Assembly (NCBI GenBank): GCA_025769875.1
Contig: JAGFNK010000213.1
Location: 1-64,000, forward strand
Direction of reading: 5' to 3'
Origin: Russula earlei
Taxonomy: Eukaryota; Basidiomycota; Agaricomycetes; Russulales; Russulaceae
Length of the DNA: 64,000 nt
Part shown: in pieces, positions 12,340-22,903 of the stretch
How the letters are laid out: every line of letters starts with the position of its first letter
Position numbering within the stretch: the stretch's first letter is position 1
The notes under the pieces: model-generated
What the model was told of the DNA's origin: nothing
Seen by the model: only the letters and a program-made list of their open reading frames with translations
Databases searched by the model: none
Position numbers and translations under genes: made by a program

Positions 12340-12837
12340 TTGGCGATGGTGTGATAGAATGATAGGGACCGACTCGGTGCGTTGGTGACGGGGAGAGAGG
12401 GGGTATGTCGATGGCAAGTAGGATTGGGTTGTTCAAAGGGACCTTATAGAGGGGAAGCGGGGGTGGCGCAGGAACAGAGAGATGAAAGGAAAAAGAACGG
12501 AAGGTTAAAGAGGTGCATCCGCGTAGGAGAGAGGATATGAGATATTATGGAGGGGAAAAGCCGGCGGCAGGTTGCCTAGGCATTCGCGAGCGTGGCAGCG
12601 GGGAAAGAAAGTTGGGATGAGGATGAGGAGAAAACATGGTTCCGAGTTGAGTTGGGGAGGGCGTGAAAGGCGTTTCACCTCCAATATTGGCTCTTTCATC
12701 TCCCGCGGGCGCGGTCATTGATCATCATCAGTCAGATCATCCCCGACGGACGCTCACCATACGGTCCGATGTGTGAAAGTAAAGGAAATCAAGGTGAGCC
12801 GTGCATTCCGAGTCCCGCGGCCGCTACCAACTCAGCT
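12340..12837. other. Intergenic, between two same-strand F-box genes
   Basis: This contains the 5' region of the F-box/LRR gene and the 3' end of the FBXO9-like gene. Small open frames here show no family features and I see no RNA gene. Confidence 0.55.
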
Positions 12838-14464
12838 CTACTGGCGACTACTATATGACCGGACCTTGGAGAACCAAAACGGTCTCTCGTTCTTCAGTCC
12901 CAATGCCGTCGCTTCCCCGTCCTCTAAATTTATCGATTCGTATTCGTGGAACTCTAACTTATTCCACCGGCCCAATGGACGTGACCGCAGTGTCAATGTC
13001 ATCTGAAACGAGTAGCGCCCCGTAGGGTTAGATGGATCTACCAGGTCCGAAACGCGCACGGTTAACCCGGACAGTTTCCACGTGCCAATATAGAACCCCT
13101 TGAAGAAAGAAAGAAAACATCAACGAAGGGAACCGTGCAATTGGACCATCGCTCACCTTCATGCGAAGGGTTGGTCGAAGCATGGTTATGATGTCCTGTG
13201 GCTCGTGTTCTTCATTCGCAAGCAGCGAAATGACTTGCCCGTTTGGGTAGAACCGCCTGAGCGAGGATACATGAATGAACGTCTAGAAAAGATCTCGCAG
13301 CAAGGTACGCACAAATAGCGATGATAGGTGATAAGGTGACTTATCTATGCCATGTCAGACCATTCACTTGCGCGAAAAAAAAAGGTTTGACGCCGACATT
13401 AACCCATGCATTCTCGCTCAGACCCTGTCGTCTGTGATTACAATGAATGACACGAAAAATCGACTTCTTTGGCGGGTAGATACATGTAGTGGCATACCGC
13501 GATATACACGCCGTCAAGTCGCACGCGGGGCCGCTCTATGTACACGCGGCGATAATCCGATGAGTGCTTGTCTACGATGTCGTCGAGAACCTCGTTTGGC
13601 GAGATCTGCGGTGGCTTGTAAATCGTCTCTACGAATGACCTGGAAGAGAAATGCAACAAAATGAGAACCGTTTCATTCCCTCCCGACAACAAACGGGAAA
13701 TGCCGTTCGCCGCAAGATCGAAAACAGGAATGATCGGCGCTGCGCGTTAGAGAAGAAAGGAAGCTGACCTCCAGATTGTGGCGTCAAGCGTGATCACCCT
13801 CGCCTTCCTACTCACGCACGCAAAACGTTCCACTGCACCAGTGCCCAAGTAGCTGAGGATGTGCACAACGATTTCGTCTGGGAGCCTTTGCAGGGTTGAC
13901 GGCGCCTTCTCGTCCTCCGGCTCGAAAGATAATGGCACAGGAAAATCTGCCACGACCCGTGCGAGCAAACCGGATACGTGCCGCTCAGGGTGACGAGGAA
14001 CAGAGGGCGGGGTATTTACTTGTGCTGACCCAGGGGCAACAGCATCGGATCCTGAACTGGCGAGAGATGTGGCCTTGTTCCCCGCATTCTCCTCAGTAGT
14101 AGCAGCCTCTAATGTCCGAGCGGCCATCTTCTCCCTCAGATGATACACCTTGTCGACATGATGCGTCCATGCGGAAAGCATGCCGATACAGTCGCAACGC
14201 CTCGTCGAGTTCACCGGCTTGTTCACAGCCAACGGCTTGGTTGTACACCTCAAGCGCACCGTCGCGCGACCGCTGAGCACTTGAGTGGTGGGAAGAATCA
14301 GCAACGGGAGAGCCAGCAAATGCCTGCACCGGCACGTAGGGCGCGGCGGCAGAGAAAGAGTCTGGTCGGGACTGCTGTAGCTTTTCCTTTTCTTGTACCT
14401 CCTTTTTCCAGTTCTCACGAAAAAGCCTGAGTTCGTCAGACTCTCGCTCCTCAACGGGGACCAT
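12838..14464 (-). CDS. FBXO9/HRT3/Pof7-type F-box protein, with a suspected 1-base frameshift
   Basis: Family order is clear on the minus strand. From ATG 14464: an N-terminal helix, a TPR-like unit (ALEVYNQAVGCEQAGELDEA to LYRHAFRMD) and VDKVYHLREKM. Next is the F-box (LQRLPDEIVVHILSYLG, about 13880), then RSFVETIYKPPQI, DYRRVYIERPRVRLDGVYIA, RQGLSENAWVNV, RRFYPNGQVISLLANEEHEP, GFYIGTWKLSG and the terminal ERPFWFSKVRSYSS. Homologues are SCF substrate receptors (mammalian FBXO9; yeast Hrt3). At about 14158-14163 the TPR part and VDKVYH are in frames one base apart with no room for an intron; dropping one base gives the expected family join. This is an assembly error or a real lesion. Everything else looks intact. 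Confidence 0.8.
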
Positions 14465-14676
14465 GGGTGCGGGGGGGGGGGTATATGATACATCGCCAAG
14501 CTGACTAATGATGGTTTCACTAGTGATTATTACGTAAGGTCTTTGTTGTCGCGGCCCTCTCGACTCGCTCGTTATTATTTCCTGCTCACTTGGGAGTTGA
14601 GGCTGGTCTTTTTTTGTATCACCTCCACCCTCCGTTTTTCTATTGCATCGAACCACCGCTTTTGGCAGATTCCCCA
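14465..14676. promoter_or_regulatory. Divergent promoter region, FBXO9-like (-) / J-protein (+)
   Basis: 212 bases separate the two start codons. A run of G's (about 14470-14480) sits immediately upstream of the minus-strand start, and a TTTTTTTG tract lies closer to the plus-strand gene. No certain TATA box. Confidence 0.5.
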
Positions 14677-16216
14677 ATGGAGAGCAACAGAGATGAGGCA
14701 CTCCGCTGTCTTCACATCTCACAGAAGCATCGCTCAGCTGGAAATCTTCCCTCCGCCCGCAAGTTCGTGCAAAAGTCGTTGGCGCTCTTCTCGACTCCCG
14801 AGGCTATCAGGTTGCTTGAAGTGATCGATTCCGAGGTTGCCTCGACTTCATCGTCCGCGTCTACCGCTGGGTCAACAGTCCTCAACCTCGGCGGCAACAG
14901 GTACCACATCATTCACGTCCGCCACGGAGACGCATCCCTCTGCGTCCGGTGCGAAGCACAGGAATGCGCCTTCAGCTACTAAATCAACCTCCCAATCGAC
15001 AAGCACGAAGGAGAAACGAGAATACACTGCCGACAACCTCGCCGTAGTCGAGCGCGTTCGTGGATGTAAGGTGACGGAATACTACGAGATCCTTGCGGTG
15101 AAGAGAGACTGCGACGAGGCAGATGTGAAAAGAGCGTATCGTAAGGTGAGCGGCCTTGTCATACGCAGGCCTGATGTGGCCCAACTCTCGTGCAACGTAC
15201 AGTTGGCGCTCGCACTCCACCCCGACAAAAATGGCGCGCCGGGCGCTGACGAGGCTTTCAAGAGTGTGTCCTCTCTCTACAACGTTTTCTGATCCTTAAC
15301 TCTGTTTCAGTGGTTTCAAAGGCGTTTCAGGTCCTCTCGGGTCCGTCCTTGGTCATGCCTTTTCCCTGCACATCTCACAAACATCTTTGAAACAGATCCA
15401 CAAAAGCGGGCGATATACGACCGCAGTGGGGGCGATCCCGAGTCACGATTCGGCGGAATGTCATCTTCGGGGTCTCCATCGGGATTCGCAACCAGTCCTT
15501 TCGGCGGTGCAACGTTTGAAGGGGAGCTTAGTCCAGAAGACCTCTTCAACATGTTCTTCGGCGGGGGTGGGGCCTTCAGTACTGGGCCAGGTAATTTCAT
15601 ACGCAGAGTATTTGGACACAGAGCATAATCTCATGCGTTCCTATCCACAGTCTTTACCGCCAGCTTTGGACCAGGCGGTTTCCGCACAACCCGCATTCAT
15701 ACATCACGCGGACGACCACAAGAGCAACAGCAGGAACCCGCGACTCCACGATCTCTCCTCCTTCAGCTCCTTCCCCTCCTCTTCCTATTTGGGTTCTCTT
15801 TCCTCTCTGCTATCCCGAACTTGTTTTCCACGCCCCCAGTGCAAGATCCCCGCTTTTCATTTGAGTCTTCCTCCCGATTCAACCTGGAAAGAACGACGCA
15901 GAAACTTGGGGTACAATATCACGTCAATTCGGCCGAATTTTCTCGCCATCCTATAGCGGCGGAAATTGCGCGGTCAAGGCAGAGTGATAAAGGGCCCGTC
16001 ATGCCCGCTCTGCGACGTTTTGAAGAGAACGTTGACCAGGCCTTCACGCGGGAGACGTATGCGTTATGTCAGCGTGGGTTAGACATGAAGCAGCGGCGTA
16101 GAGACCAGGCCATGGGCTTCTTTGGCATCGGCATGGATAAGGATAAGGTGAAGCAGATAGACGCGGAAACTGTCGAGAGCTGCGAAACGCTGAGGCGGAT
16201 GGGATTACTCAGGTAG
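14677..16216 (+). CDS. ER-membrane J-domain co-chaperone (DNAJB12/HLJ1 type)
   Basis: ATG 14677 starts MESNRDEALRCL, the conserved N-terminal helix of DNAJB12/14 proteins. After a low-complexity linker the J domain is split by introns: VTEYYEILAVKRDCDEADVK, then LALALHPDKNGAPGADEAFK with the HPD triad that activates Hsp70, then the helix-IV part DRSGGDP. A Gly/Phe segment (FGGMSSSGSPSGF, LFNMFFGGGG) follows. Near 15760-15820 there is one hydrophobic stretch (LLLQLLPLLFLFGFSFLSAI) suited to a membrane anchor. The C-terminal DUF1977-like domain (YHVNSAEFSRH to RRMGLLR) ends at the stop 16214-16216. Members sit in the ER membrane facing the cytosol and help Hsp70 in ER-associated degradation. 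Confidence 0.9.
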
Positions 16217-16552
16217 ATATTTGAACAGAGCGTCCAGTAGCCAAATTATGCAGATTCTCTATTTGGCGTCGCAGCCGTTCGCACTCTAGTTGAGGGCTTG
16301 CGTGCCGTATTCCACATCTTACGGATACCTGTTTATTTATCGCCCTGTATTCTAAACCTGCTCATTACCGACATGCGTGGCGCCTAGACTGTTGTTACGA
16401 GGTGCAAAAGGGAAGAGATGCAATGATCATATCTTCGAACGTAGGGTCATCGTGACAAGCGCGACCAGAGTTGCACTGACACAATGCATAGTGGTTCAAG
16501 AGGGAGAAATAGATGACAGCTCGACAAAAAATGTTCTATTGGGGTGCACACG
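16217..16552. other. Intergenic, between convergent genes
   Basis: Lies between the J-protein stop and the COX9 stop on the opposite strand, so it should contain both 3' UTRs. No open frame or RNA gene was recognised. Confidence 0.55.
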
Positions 16553-16848
16553 CTACGCCTCCTGCTTTTGACGCTCCAGCTTGAGATAGAACTCCTCTTG
16601 GCGTTGCACTACAAGAAGCCAGTCAGAGAATTGTTTCGAAAAAGCTTTTCTTTGCAAGTTGCATGGGGTACTGACCGGACTTGAGATGTATGCCATACCT
16701 GTCATCGGACGGGTGAGCACATGTCATGACCGGCAAAATAAAAGACAGACCAATAAGCATAAGCAGTGGAGATTCCGAGGCCCAGTGCGCAAGAGAGGTC
16801 AAGCCAGAGCCTCTTCCTGAGTTTTCCTGTGATAGGAGCGATGGGCAT
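16553..16848 (-). CDS. COX9: Cytochrome c oxidase subunit VIIa (Cox9), 58 residues
   Basis: Three small exons, 16848-16751, 16698-16676 and 16608-16553 (introns of 52 and 67 bases), give exactly 59 codons including TAG. The product begins MPIAPITGKLRKRLWLDLS, has one hydrophobic helix (about residues 16-33), then YWYGIHLKS and the charged tail QEEFYLKLERQKQEA. This matches yeast Cox9 in length, in the N-terminal IAPITG motif, in the aromatic YW before the matrix-side turn and in the REKFY-like tail. Cox9 is a small nuclear-encoded subunit of complex IV in the mitochondrial inner membrane. All splice sites are canonical and the phases fit. It is easily missed because the longest exon is 98 bases. 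Confidence 0.9.
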
Positions 16849-17158
16849 TGTGGGAAGTGAGCGAGTTTTCAGCGTTGGTCACGGTCAAAAGAGTGGAGAG
16901 TGAGTAGAGAGAGCGAGGCCCAAACAGGACCAAAGGTGGATTGATTACATCAGCCCAACGACGTAGTACGAATCACCCCCGCCGGCGGTCGCCTTGGCCT
17001 TTGCTTGCCTCATCACTCAACCCACCCGCTCCTTGTCTTGACAGACACGCGAACAATCTATCAAAATCATACAAATTGCCCCTGCTTTCCTCCAGGGGCG
17101 GACGATCCTCAGATCTTACGCCATAATCGTGACCCCCCATTACACACCCTCTTACCTC
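16849..17158. promoter_or_regulatory. Divergent promoter region, COX9 (-) / CDC55 (+)
   Basis: 310 bases separate the two start codons. It must carry promoters for both genes. Neither a TATA box nor a known factor site could be assigned with confidence. Confidence 0.5.
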
Positions 17159-19021
17159 ATGGACCCGGACCCATCAGGCGGCTGGCGGTTTGCCCAGTGT
17201 TTCGGCGACAAGGGAGACGTCGAAGACATCACAGAAGGTAATTAGACCTCCCCATCACGGGCGCTGGGCATCTCATCCCTGCGCCCTGGGCCCCTCACGT
17301 GGCTCCCACACCCGCCCTTCACGCACTCTCGCTCACATACTCGAAATCCGGACAGCCGATATCATTTCCGCCGTCGAATTTGACTCTACGGGGAACTATC
17401 TCGCAACGGGCGACAAGGGCGGTCGCGTGGTGTTATTCGAACGAAATGACATGGTGTGTTTCCGCTCCTAAACGTTCGCCTTACCCACCGTCGTTGATCG
17501 CATCCTCCGATCTGTCTGCGAAACGCACGCACTCCTTTGATATATCAGAAAAAGAGCTGCGAGTACAAATTTTATACCGAGTTCCAGTCGCACGAGCCGG
17601 AGTTCGACTACCTCAAGTCCCTCGAGATTGAGGAGAAGATCAATAAGATTCGGTGGTGCAAACGACAGAATTCCGCGCACTTCCTGCTCTCGACGAACGG
17701 TACGTCGCCGCTCGAGCAACAGGGTCGCATCCGGACACTTTCTTATCGGTCCCCTTTTTTGCTGCGCCCGCGTAGACAAGACGATCAAGTTATGGAAAGT
17801 CTTCGAAAAGTCGTTGCGGGTCGTATCAGAATCTAACATGACCGATGGACAACGAGCCCTCCCACCACCATCATTAAGGCAGCATCTGCGATTACCTCGT
17901 ATGCAGCATCAAGACAACATCATCGCTGCCGTACCGCGTAAAGTTTACTCCAATGCACACGCCTACCACATTCATTCGATCACTGTCAATTCCGACCAGG
18001 AGACTTACATTTCAGCAGATGATTTACGGGTCAACCTTTGGAATTTGAACATTAGCGATCAGAGCTTCAGTGAGTTCTTCTCTTTGGTCACCTCCTCGTC
18101 CCTTTGGTTAGATTTTGACGATCTGTAGATATTGTGGACATCAAGCCTGCCAACATGGAGGAACTCACTGAGGTTATCACGGCTGCTGAATTCCATCCGA
18201 CTCAATGCAACGTCTTCATGTATTCCAGTTCGAAAAGTAATATCAAACTCGCGGATATGCGGGACTCTGCGCTGTGTGACCGGCATGCGAAATGTACGTC
18301 ACCATCTCCCGGTTATATTTAACCCTGATCATCAAGCAATACCTTCCGGTTCTAATCGTAGTATACGAGGAAGAAGAAGACCCATCAAATCGATCATTCT
18401 TCTCGGAAATCATCTCATCCATTTCGGATGTCAAGTTCAGTCATGATGGACGATATATCCTGGCGCGGGACTACCTGTCATTGAGGATCTGGGACGTCAA
18501 TATGGAGTCTCGGCCGTTGAAGACCATTCAGATACATGATCACTTGCGTGGGAAGTTATGTGATCTGTACGAGAATGACTGTATCTTTGACAAGTTCGAA
18601 TGCACGTGGAGTGGAGATGACAGGTGCGTTCCTCCTGTTGTGTCGGCTCTCTCTAAACAAACAGCCCTCAGGAATGTTCTTACTGGTTCTTACCATAACT
18701 ACCTGCGCATCTTTGACGTGGACACACTGAACGATATTGTCTTGCAAGCGGACAAATCGGCATTCAAGGCAAAGAAAATCGGCGGGCCTTTGCCAGGTAA
18801 CAAGCAGCTCGGAGCTAAGAACGGTATCAAACCCGGGTTGAAGGATGCCATGCAACTCGAGCCACTGGACTTCAACAAGAAGATCCTCCATGCGAGCTGG
18901 CACCCGAGAGAGAACACTATTGCGGTATGTATCCTTGCATGGTGCATGCGATGCAACTACACTGATGTTACCTGTATAGATCGCCGCCACGAACAACCTG
19001 TTTTTGTACAGTGCCGCGTGA
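17159..19021 (+). CDS. CDC55: Protein phosphatase 2A regulatory subunit B (B55)
   Basis: WD40-repeat B subunit that gives PP2A its substrate choice in mitotic exit and stress signalling. From ATG 17159 ([20 protein letters not shown]; exon 1 ends at 17237) the exons read in order: [20 protein letters not shown], the [20 protein letters not shown] hallmark, [48 protein letters not shown]-like [88 protein letters not shown] and [13 protein letters not shown] before TGA at 19019. About seven introns of ordinary size. Length and motif order are those of full-length fungal B55 proteins; a loop between the last blades is longer than in animals. No breaks seen. Confidence 0.95.
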
Positions 19022-22000
19022 TTGTCCGTCCAAACGTCAGCCCACCATTATCGTCACGATCATCCCCACGATACGCATCTTACACTTATCATCAGGCCAT
19101 GTAGCACCATGCCCTCTACACATTTTTTTGGACAATGCCTCCCTTTACCCCTTCTTGTCCTCCTTCATCGTCCCACTCCACGACTAGCGAGCCGTCACCC
19201 ACCAACCCTTCCACTCGTTTGCTGCACCCGCCACCTCTCCTCGTTCCCCTTCTCCAACAATGACCGTGGTGTCACCCTATGTGCTGCCATCCATGTTGCT
19301 TGCTTTGAGAGACGAGATGGACGGTTTGGATGAGATTGGAGACGAACAGGAATAAGACATGAGAGTAGAGATATGGTACACAGCGACCGCTATATAGTGG
19401 TGCGGGCGTTGAGAAGTAATGCAATAAAGGTGTCCTCTGTATCATAAAGTTTCATTCGTGATTTGCACCCCCCGCGGCACGGGGCAGGATGAACAATTCC
19501 TCGATACACCGACCAAGCTGGCCGTCGCCTTTCTTCACAACGATACTGGCAATGGTTGCACCACATATTTGGAAGCGGGGGATTCTTGGCGACTGACTGC
19601 TAAAAATGTGGCCACGAGAAACCTCCCCGCTACCCATCCGTAGCGTAGCATGACTCTTGCTTGATTCAGGTTTAAAGAATGTTGAGAATCGAACTCAACC
19701 ACGCATCAATACAAGACAAAGTTTGACGTTGAGGCGAGTAACACTATTACAACATTCCAAGGCGGCGGTCAATTGCCAGATCGGGATCTCTCATACACCT
19801 GCGAAATGGGTGAGAGTTCGGGAAAACGGGGCCTGTTGCACTTCGGTTTTTCGAGAAAGGACCGTTCTGCAATCACATGGGGACGTTTGGCATGTTCGCA
19901 CATGAGAACGGCGTGTCCCCCTGACCTCCTTTTCCCTTCCATAGCCGCTCCAATAATATGAAAGGACGATTCGCACGGACACCCGGGGCCCACGGGGTCC
20001 CTTTCCCATGGACAAAGTTGCAGATAGCGTGAACGGGGAAATGTCGGGCTGGCGACTCGGAGTGGGAGGTGGGGGGGGGGGGGGGAGGCCCCGTGCGCTG
20101 AAGTTCTGAAGACCATCCGGAGCGCCGTATCCCCGACGTCCATGTCCCATAAATCCGATACGCGCGCGTAACTTTGCGTGGTGGGGCACGGGGAAGAACG
20201 GCTGTCCGCTATGTTCGAGGAGATGGGCGTCTGGGAGCGCGGGAGCGCGGGAAATGGGTTCTCCTCCCCCCCCCCCCCCACCCCGGACTGACTCGCCTCC
20301 AGTGACCCCCCGGTGTAATGTGGGGAGAAGGTTTATTGAGCCGCAGTCCTCACAAAGCCCATCTCTTCGCCACTCATGACACGACCAGATTTGGGCTGAC
20401 GCTTGCGGACACGGCTTTGCATGCAACTCGTGCACTTTTCAGTTGTCACCTTTTTGGCAACGCCCTTCTCACGCCCCTCCCTAAAATTAGAGCCCCGTCC
20501 CCACAATGCGCCGCCAACCCTAATAAAATGTACGCGGCGTCCATCGATCTGGTATTTGCCATTCTCGCCAGCGGCACACAGCTCCCCCGTGAGCGGATGA
20601 CAGAGTCGGAGGGCGTACCCGAGGGAGAGTGGCCCATGGCCAGGAGGTCAGGTCAGGCGCAAAAAGTCCAGAATCGCGTACACGACTCGGGGGGGGGGGG
20701 GGGGGGGGGGGTGACGTGAAATGAAGAACCACGTATCGCAAAATGACCCGGCTTCTGATTTGGGACACACGCTCGTCCAATCAACGACGTCACGTCAGAG
20801 AATGGGACCATTGGCGGATGAGAAAAAGGGAAGGCGCAGCACGGACGCAAGCGAGAACGTGATACCTAGAGACGGCTTGCGGCTTCGAGCCTTGGGAACA
20901 GCCATAGAGGTTCCGTTTGAGGTCACGACGGTTCATCGCATAGCGCCATTGCGGTCGGCATGCACCGAAGCTGGAGATCAGAGACCAGTGACGGAACGTC
21001 TCGATCTCCAGGAATTCGCTAGCGCAGGCAAAGTCGGGCTGCCAGTGATTATCCAGAACATGCTGAACCTAGTGGATTTGGTGATCTCCAAGTCAAGTGT
21101 CAGCGTCACCTCCGGTAGTCGCGGTCGTACACCGGTCGTACTGGCACTTGCCTCAATTAGGCTCCACTATGAAGGGCCGAATACAAGAACCTATATGATA
21201 GGAAGACGACTTGGTCTCGTGCGATGATACAGTAAGGTGGGAGGGGGGTTAATGCCATTTCTGATTTACTTGTGGTTTGAAAGGTGAACGAGATAGAATC
21301 GCCCTGATTCCGTAGTGCACCCGGTCTGGATCCTCTGAGGACGACCGCACGCTGTCACGGTCCAAACGAAAGTATTCCCGCACCTGCCCGTGGCTTTCCC
21401 ATCCAGTGGGTGTTTCTTCGCCGCCCCGCATGGGGAGGTTCTCTGGCATCGCCATCACCCAATCAATTACTCGGATGATGGCGCTGGCGCTGCGCTGGAC
21501 GTGGTTGGACTGGACTGCTGATACATCAATCATTGTGATGGCAGGGACTAATCGCAACACGACCACGTGATCGTCTCCATTTGGTTATATTACGTTCGTA
21601 GACGTTGGCCTCAACGGTTTGTTTTTGAAAATATCATTTGTTTGATGCCGAGGAGCACGACAGGGCCCATTTATCTTGCATAGATCGTGCTTGTTACCTT
21701 TTATGACGCTCTTGTGCGTGCATCGCGCTCCATTCGGCTGCGTATGAATCGGTCAAAATCGCGTACAGCATCCTTGCATCCTCTTTTTTTTTTTTTTCCG
21801 TGACCCTCCGTTTTTCTTGCGATGCGATGACGGCCCAGAGCTCTATTCCTCAATGCAAGATACTCATTGAACTTCGCAAACCTGGTGCACAAACACCGCT
21901 TCCTTTTGACTGTCAACGATTTGGACGTTCTCGACTCTCAGCTGCTGAAGTCGCCTCCCTCTGTCTTGTCATACGGCCGCTACCGGCGCTACCTCGGAAA

Positions 22001-22903
22001 ACATCCCAACGGCCGATTGCAACGGCAGTGCAGTACTGTAGATTCCGGAGCAAGGCAGGGACGACATTAGGAGCAGGCGAAAGCTATGCGAGAATTTTTG
22101 CAAGTCAACGCTCAAATGTGATCTCACGATGCAGGAGACCAGTGACGCACGCAAGAGATGGAAAGACAAGACGGACCCAATATCTCAGCTTTCAAACCGT
22201 GAATATGGTAGTCTTTCAGAATAATATAGCAAGTCTCTGATATTACCTGTAGGTTCCTCCTTGCTGATGCTCGTTGTACTTCTTTCAAAAATGTCCGTTT
22301 AGATCGATTAGCAGTCATTTTCGCCACGGCCGACGAGGTTCGTAGTTTTGGTAGGGAACTATGTAGATACTGACAGGACGGTCTTGCCTGCTGGTTGCAA
22401 CAGCAATGCTAGAGTCAAGTATGCGTTACAAGGCGTGGGGGAAGAGTTTACAGGACGAAAAGATTCGTGATGAGTGCTATGCTATGGTCGTGGTTGAGTA
22501 CGTCCGCAGTGCCGGGCATGTTTCCTACAAGGCCTGTTGTAGGATATCAAAGCCTATGAAGCAACGCACGCCAGATGTCCGGCTTAATCAAAACGTGGAC
22601 CCATGGAAAGGTGACAATGGGAAGACGATCTGCTAGGCCGATTCTTTGTTGCCGCGTAGTTTAACACCCAAGCAGTGGAAGGAGCTGCAGAGAGTGTAGA
22701 TAAAGTCACGGCGAGTCAGTGGAGATTTTTGAAAAAGGACTGCATTGTTAACAGAATCCGACGCTCGGTCGGTTCAATGATGGGATGTGAGAAAAAGATG
22801 AGAAAAAAATATTTGCCTTTCGTACCGCTACGTGTGGCGTTTGTCCCGGGCTGCACACACAACCCTTACTTTTCGCCACGAGTAGTCTAGTCGACACCAA
22901 CTT
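19022..22903. other. Long stretch with no recognised gene
   Basis: 3.9 kb without a family I can name. The first few hundred bases are 3' UTR of CDC55. Three long G/C homopolymers lie at 20071-20085, 20266-20279 and 20689-20711. One ATG-started frame of 168 codons at 20721-21227 (+) and one of about 105 codons at 21249-21566 (-) lack visible domains and could be chance. Near 19700 a minus-strand sequence resembles a tRNA T-arm, but no matching acceptor or A box exists. CRE-like words (GTGACGTGA at 20711, GACGTCACGTCA at 20787) flank the longest G run. Confidence 0.5.
20071..20711. repeat. Cluster of three long G/C homopolymers
   Basis: G(15) at 20071-20085, C(14) at 20266-20279 and G(23) at 20689-20711 occur within 641 bases of otherwise ordinary sequence. 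Such tracts can form G-quadruplexes and are unstable in replication and sequencing, so their exact lengths may be unreliable. Confidence 0.8.

Noticed and set aside
19675..19740. tRNA-like T-arm on the minus strand (GAGTTCGATTCTC)
   Set aside because: No matching acceptor stem, anticodon arm or A box at the required distance.
19791..20435. 214-codon minus-strand frame
   Set aside because: Built across G/C homopolymers (Gly and Pro runs), with no recognisable domain or sensible splice context.
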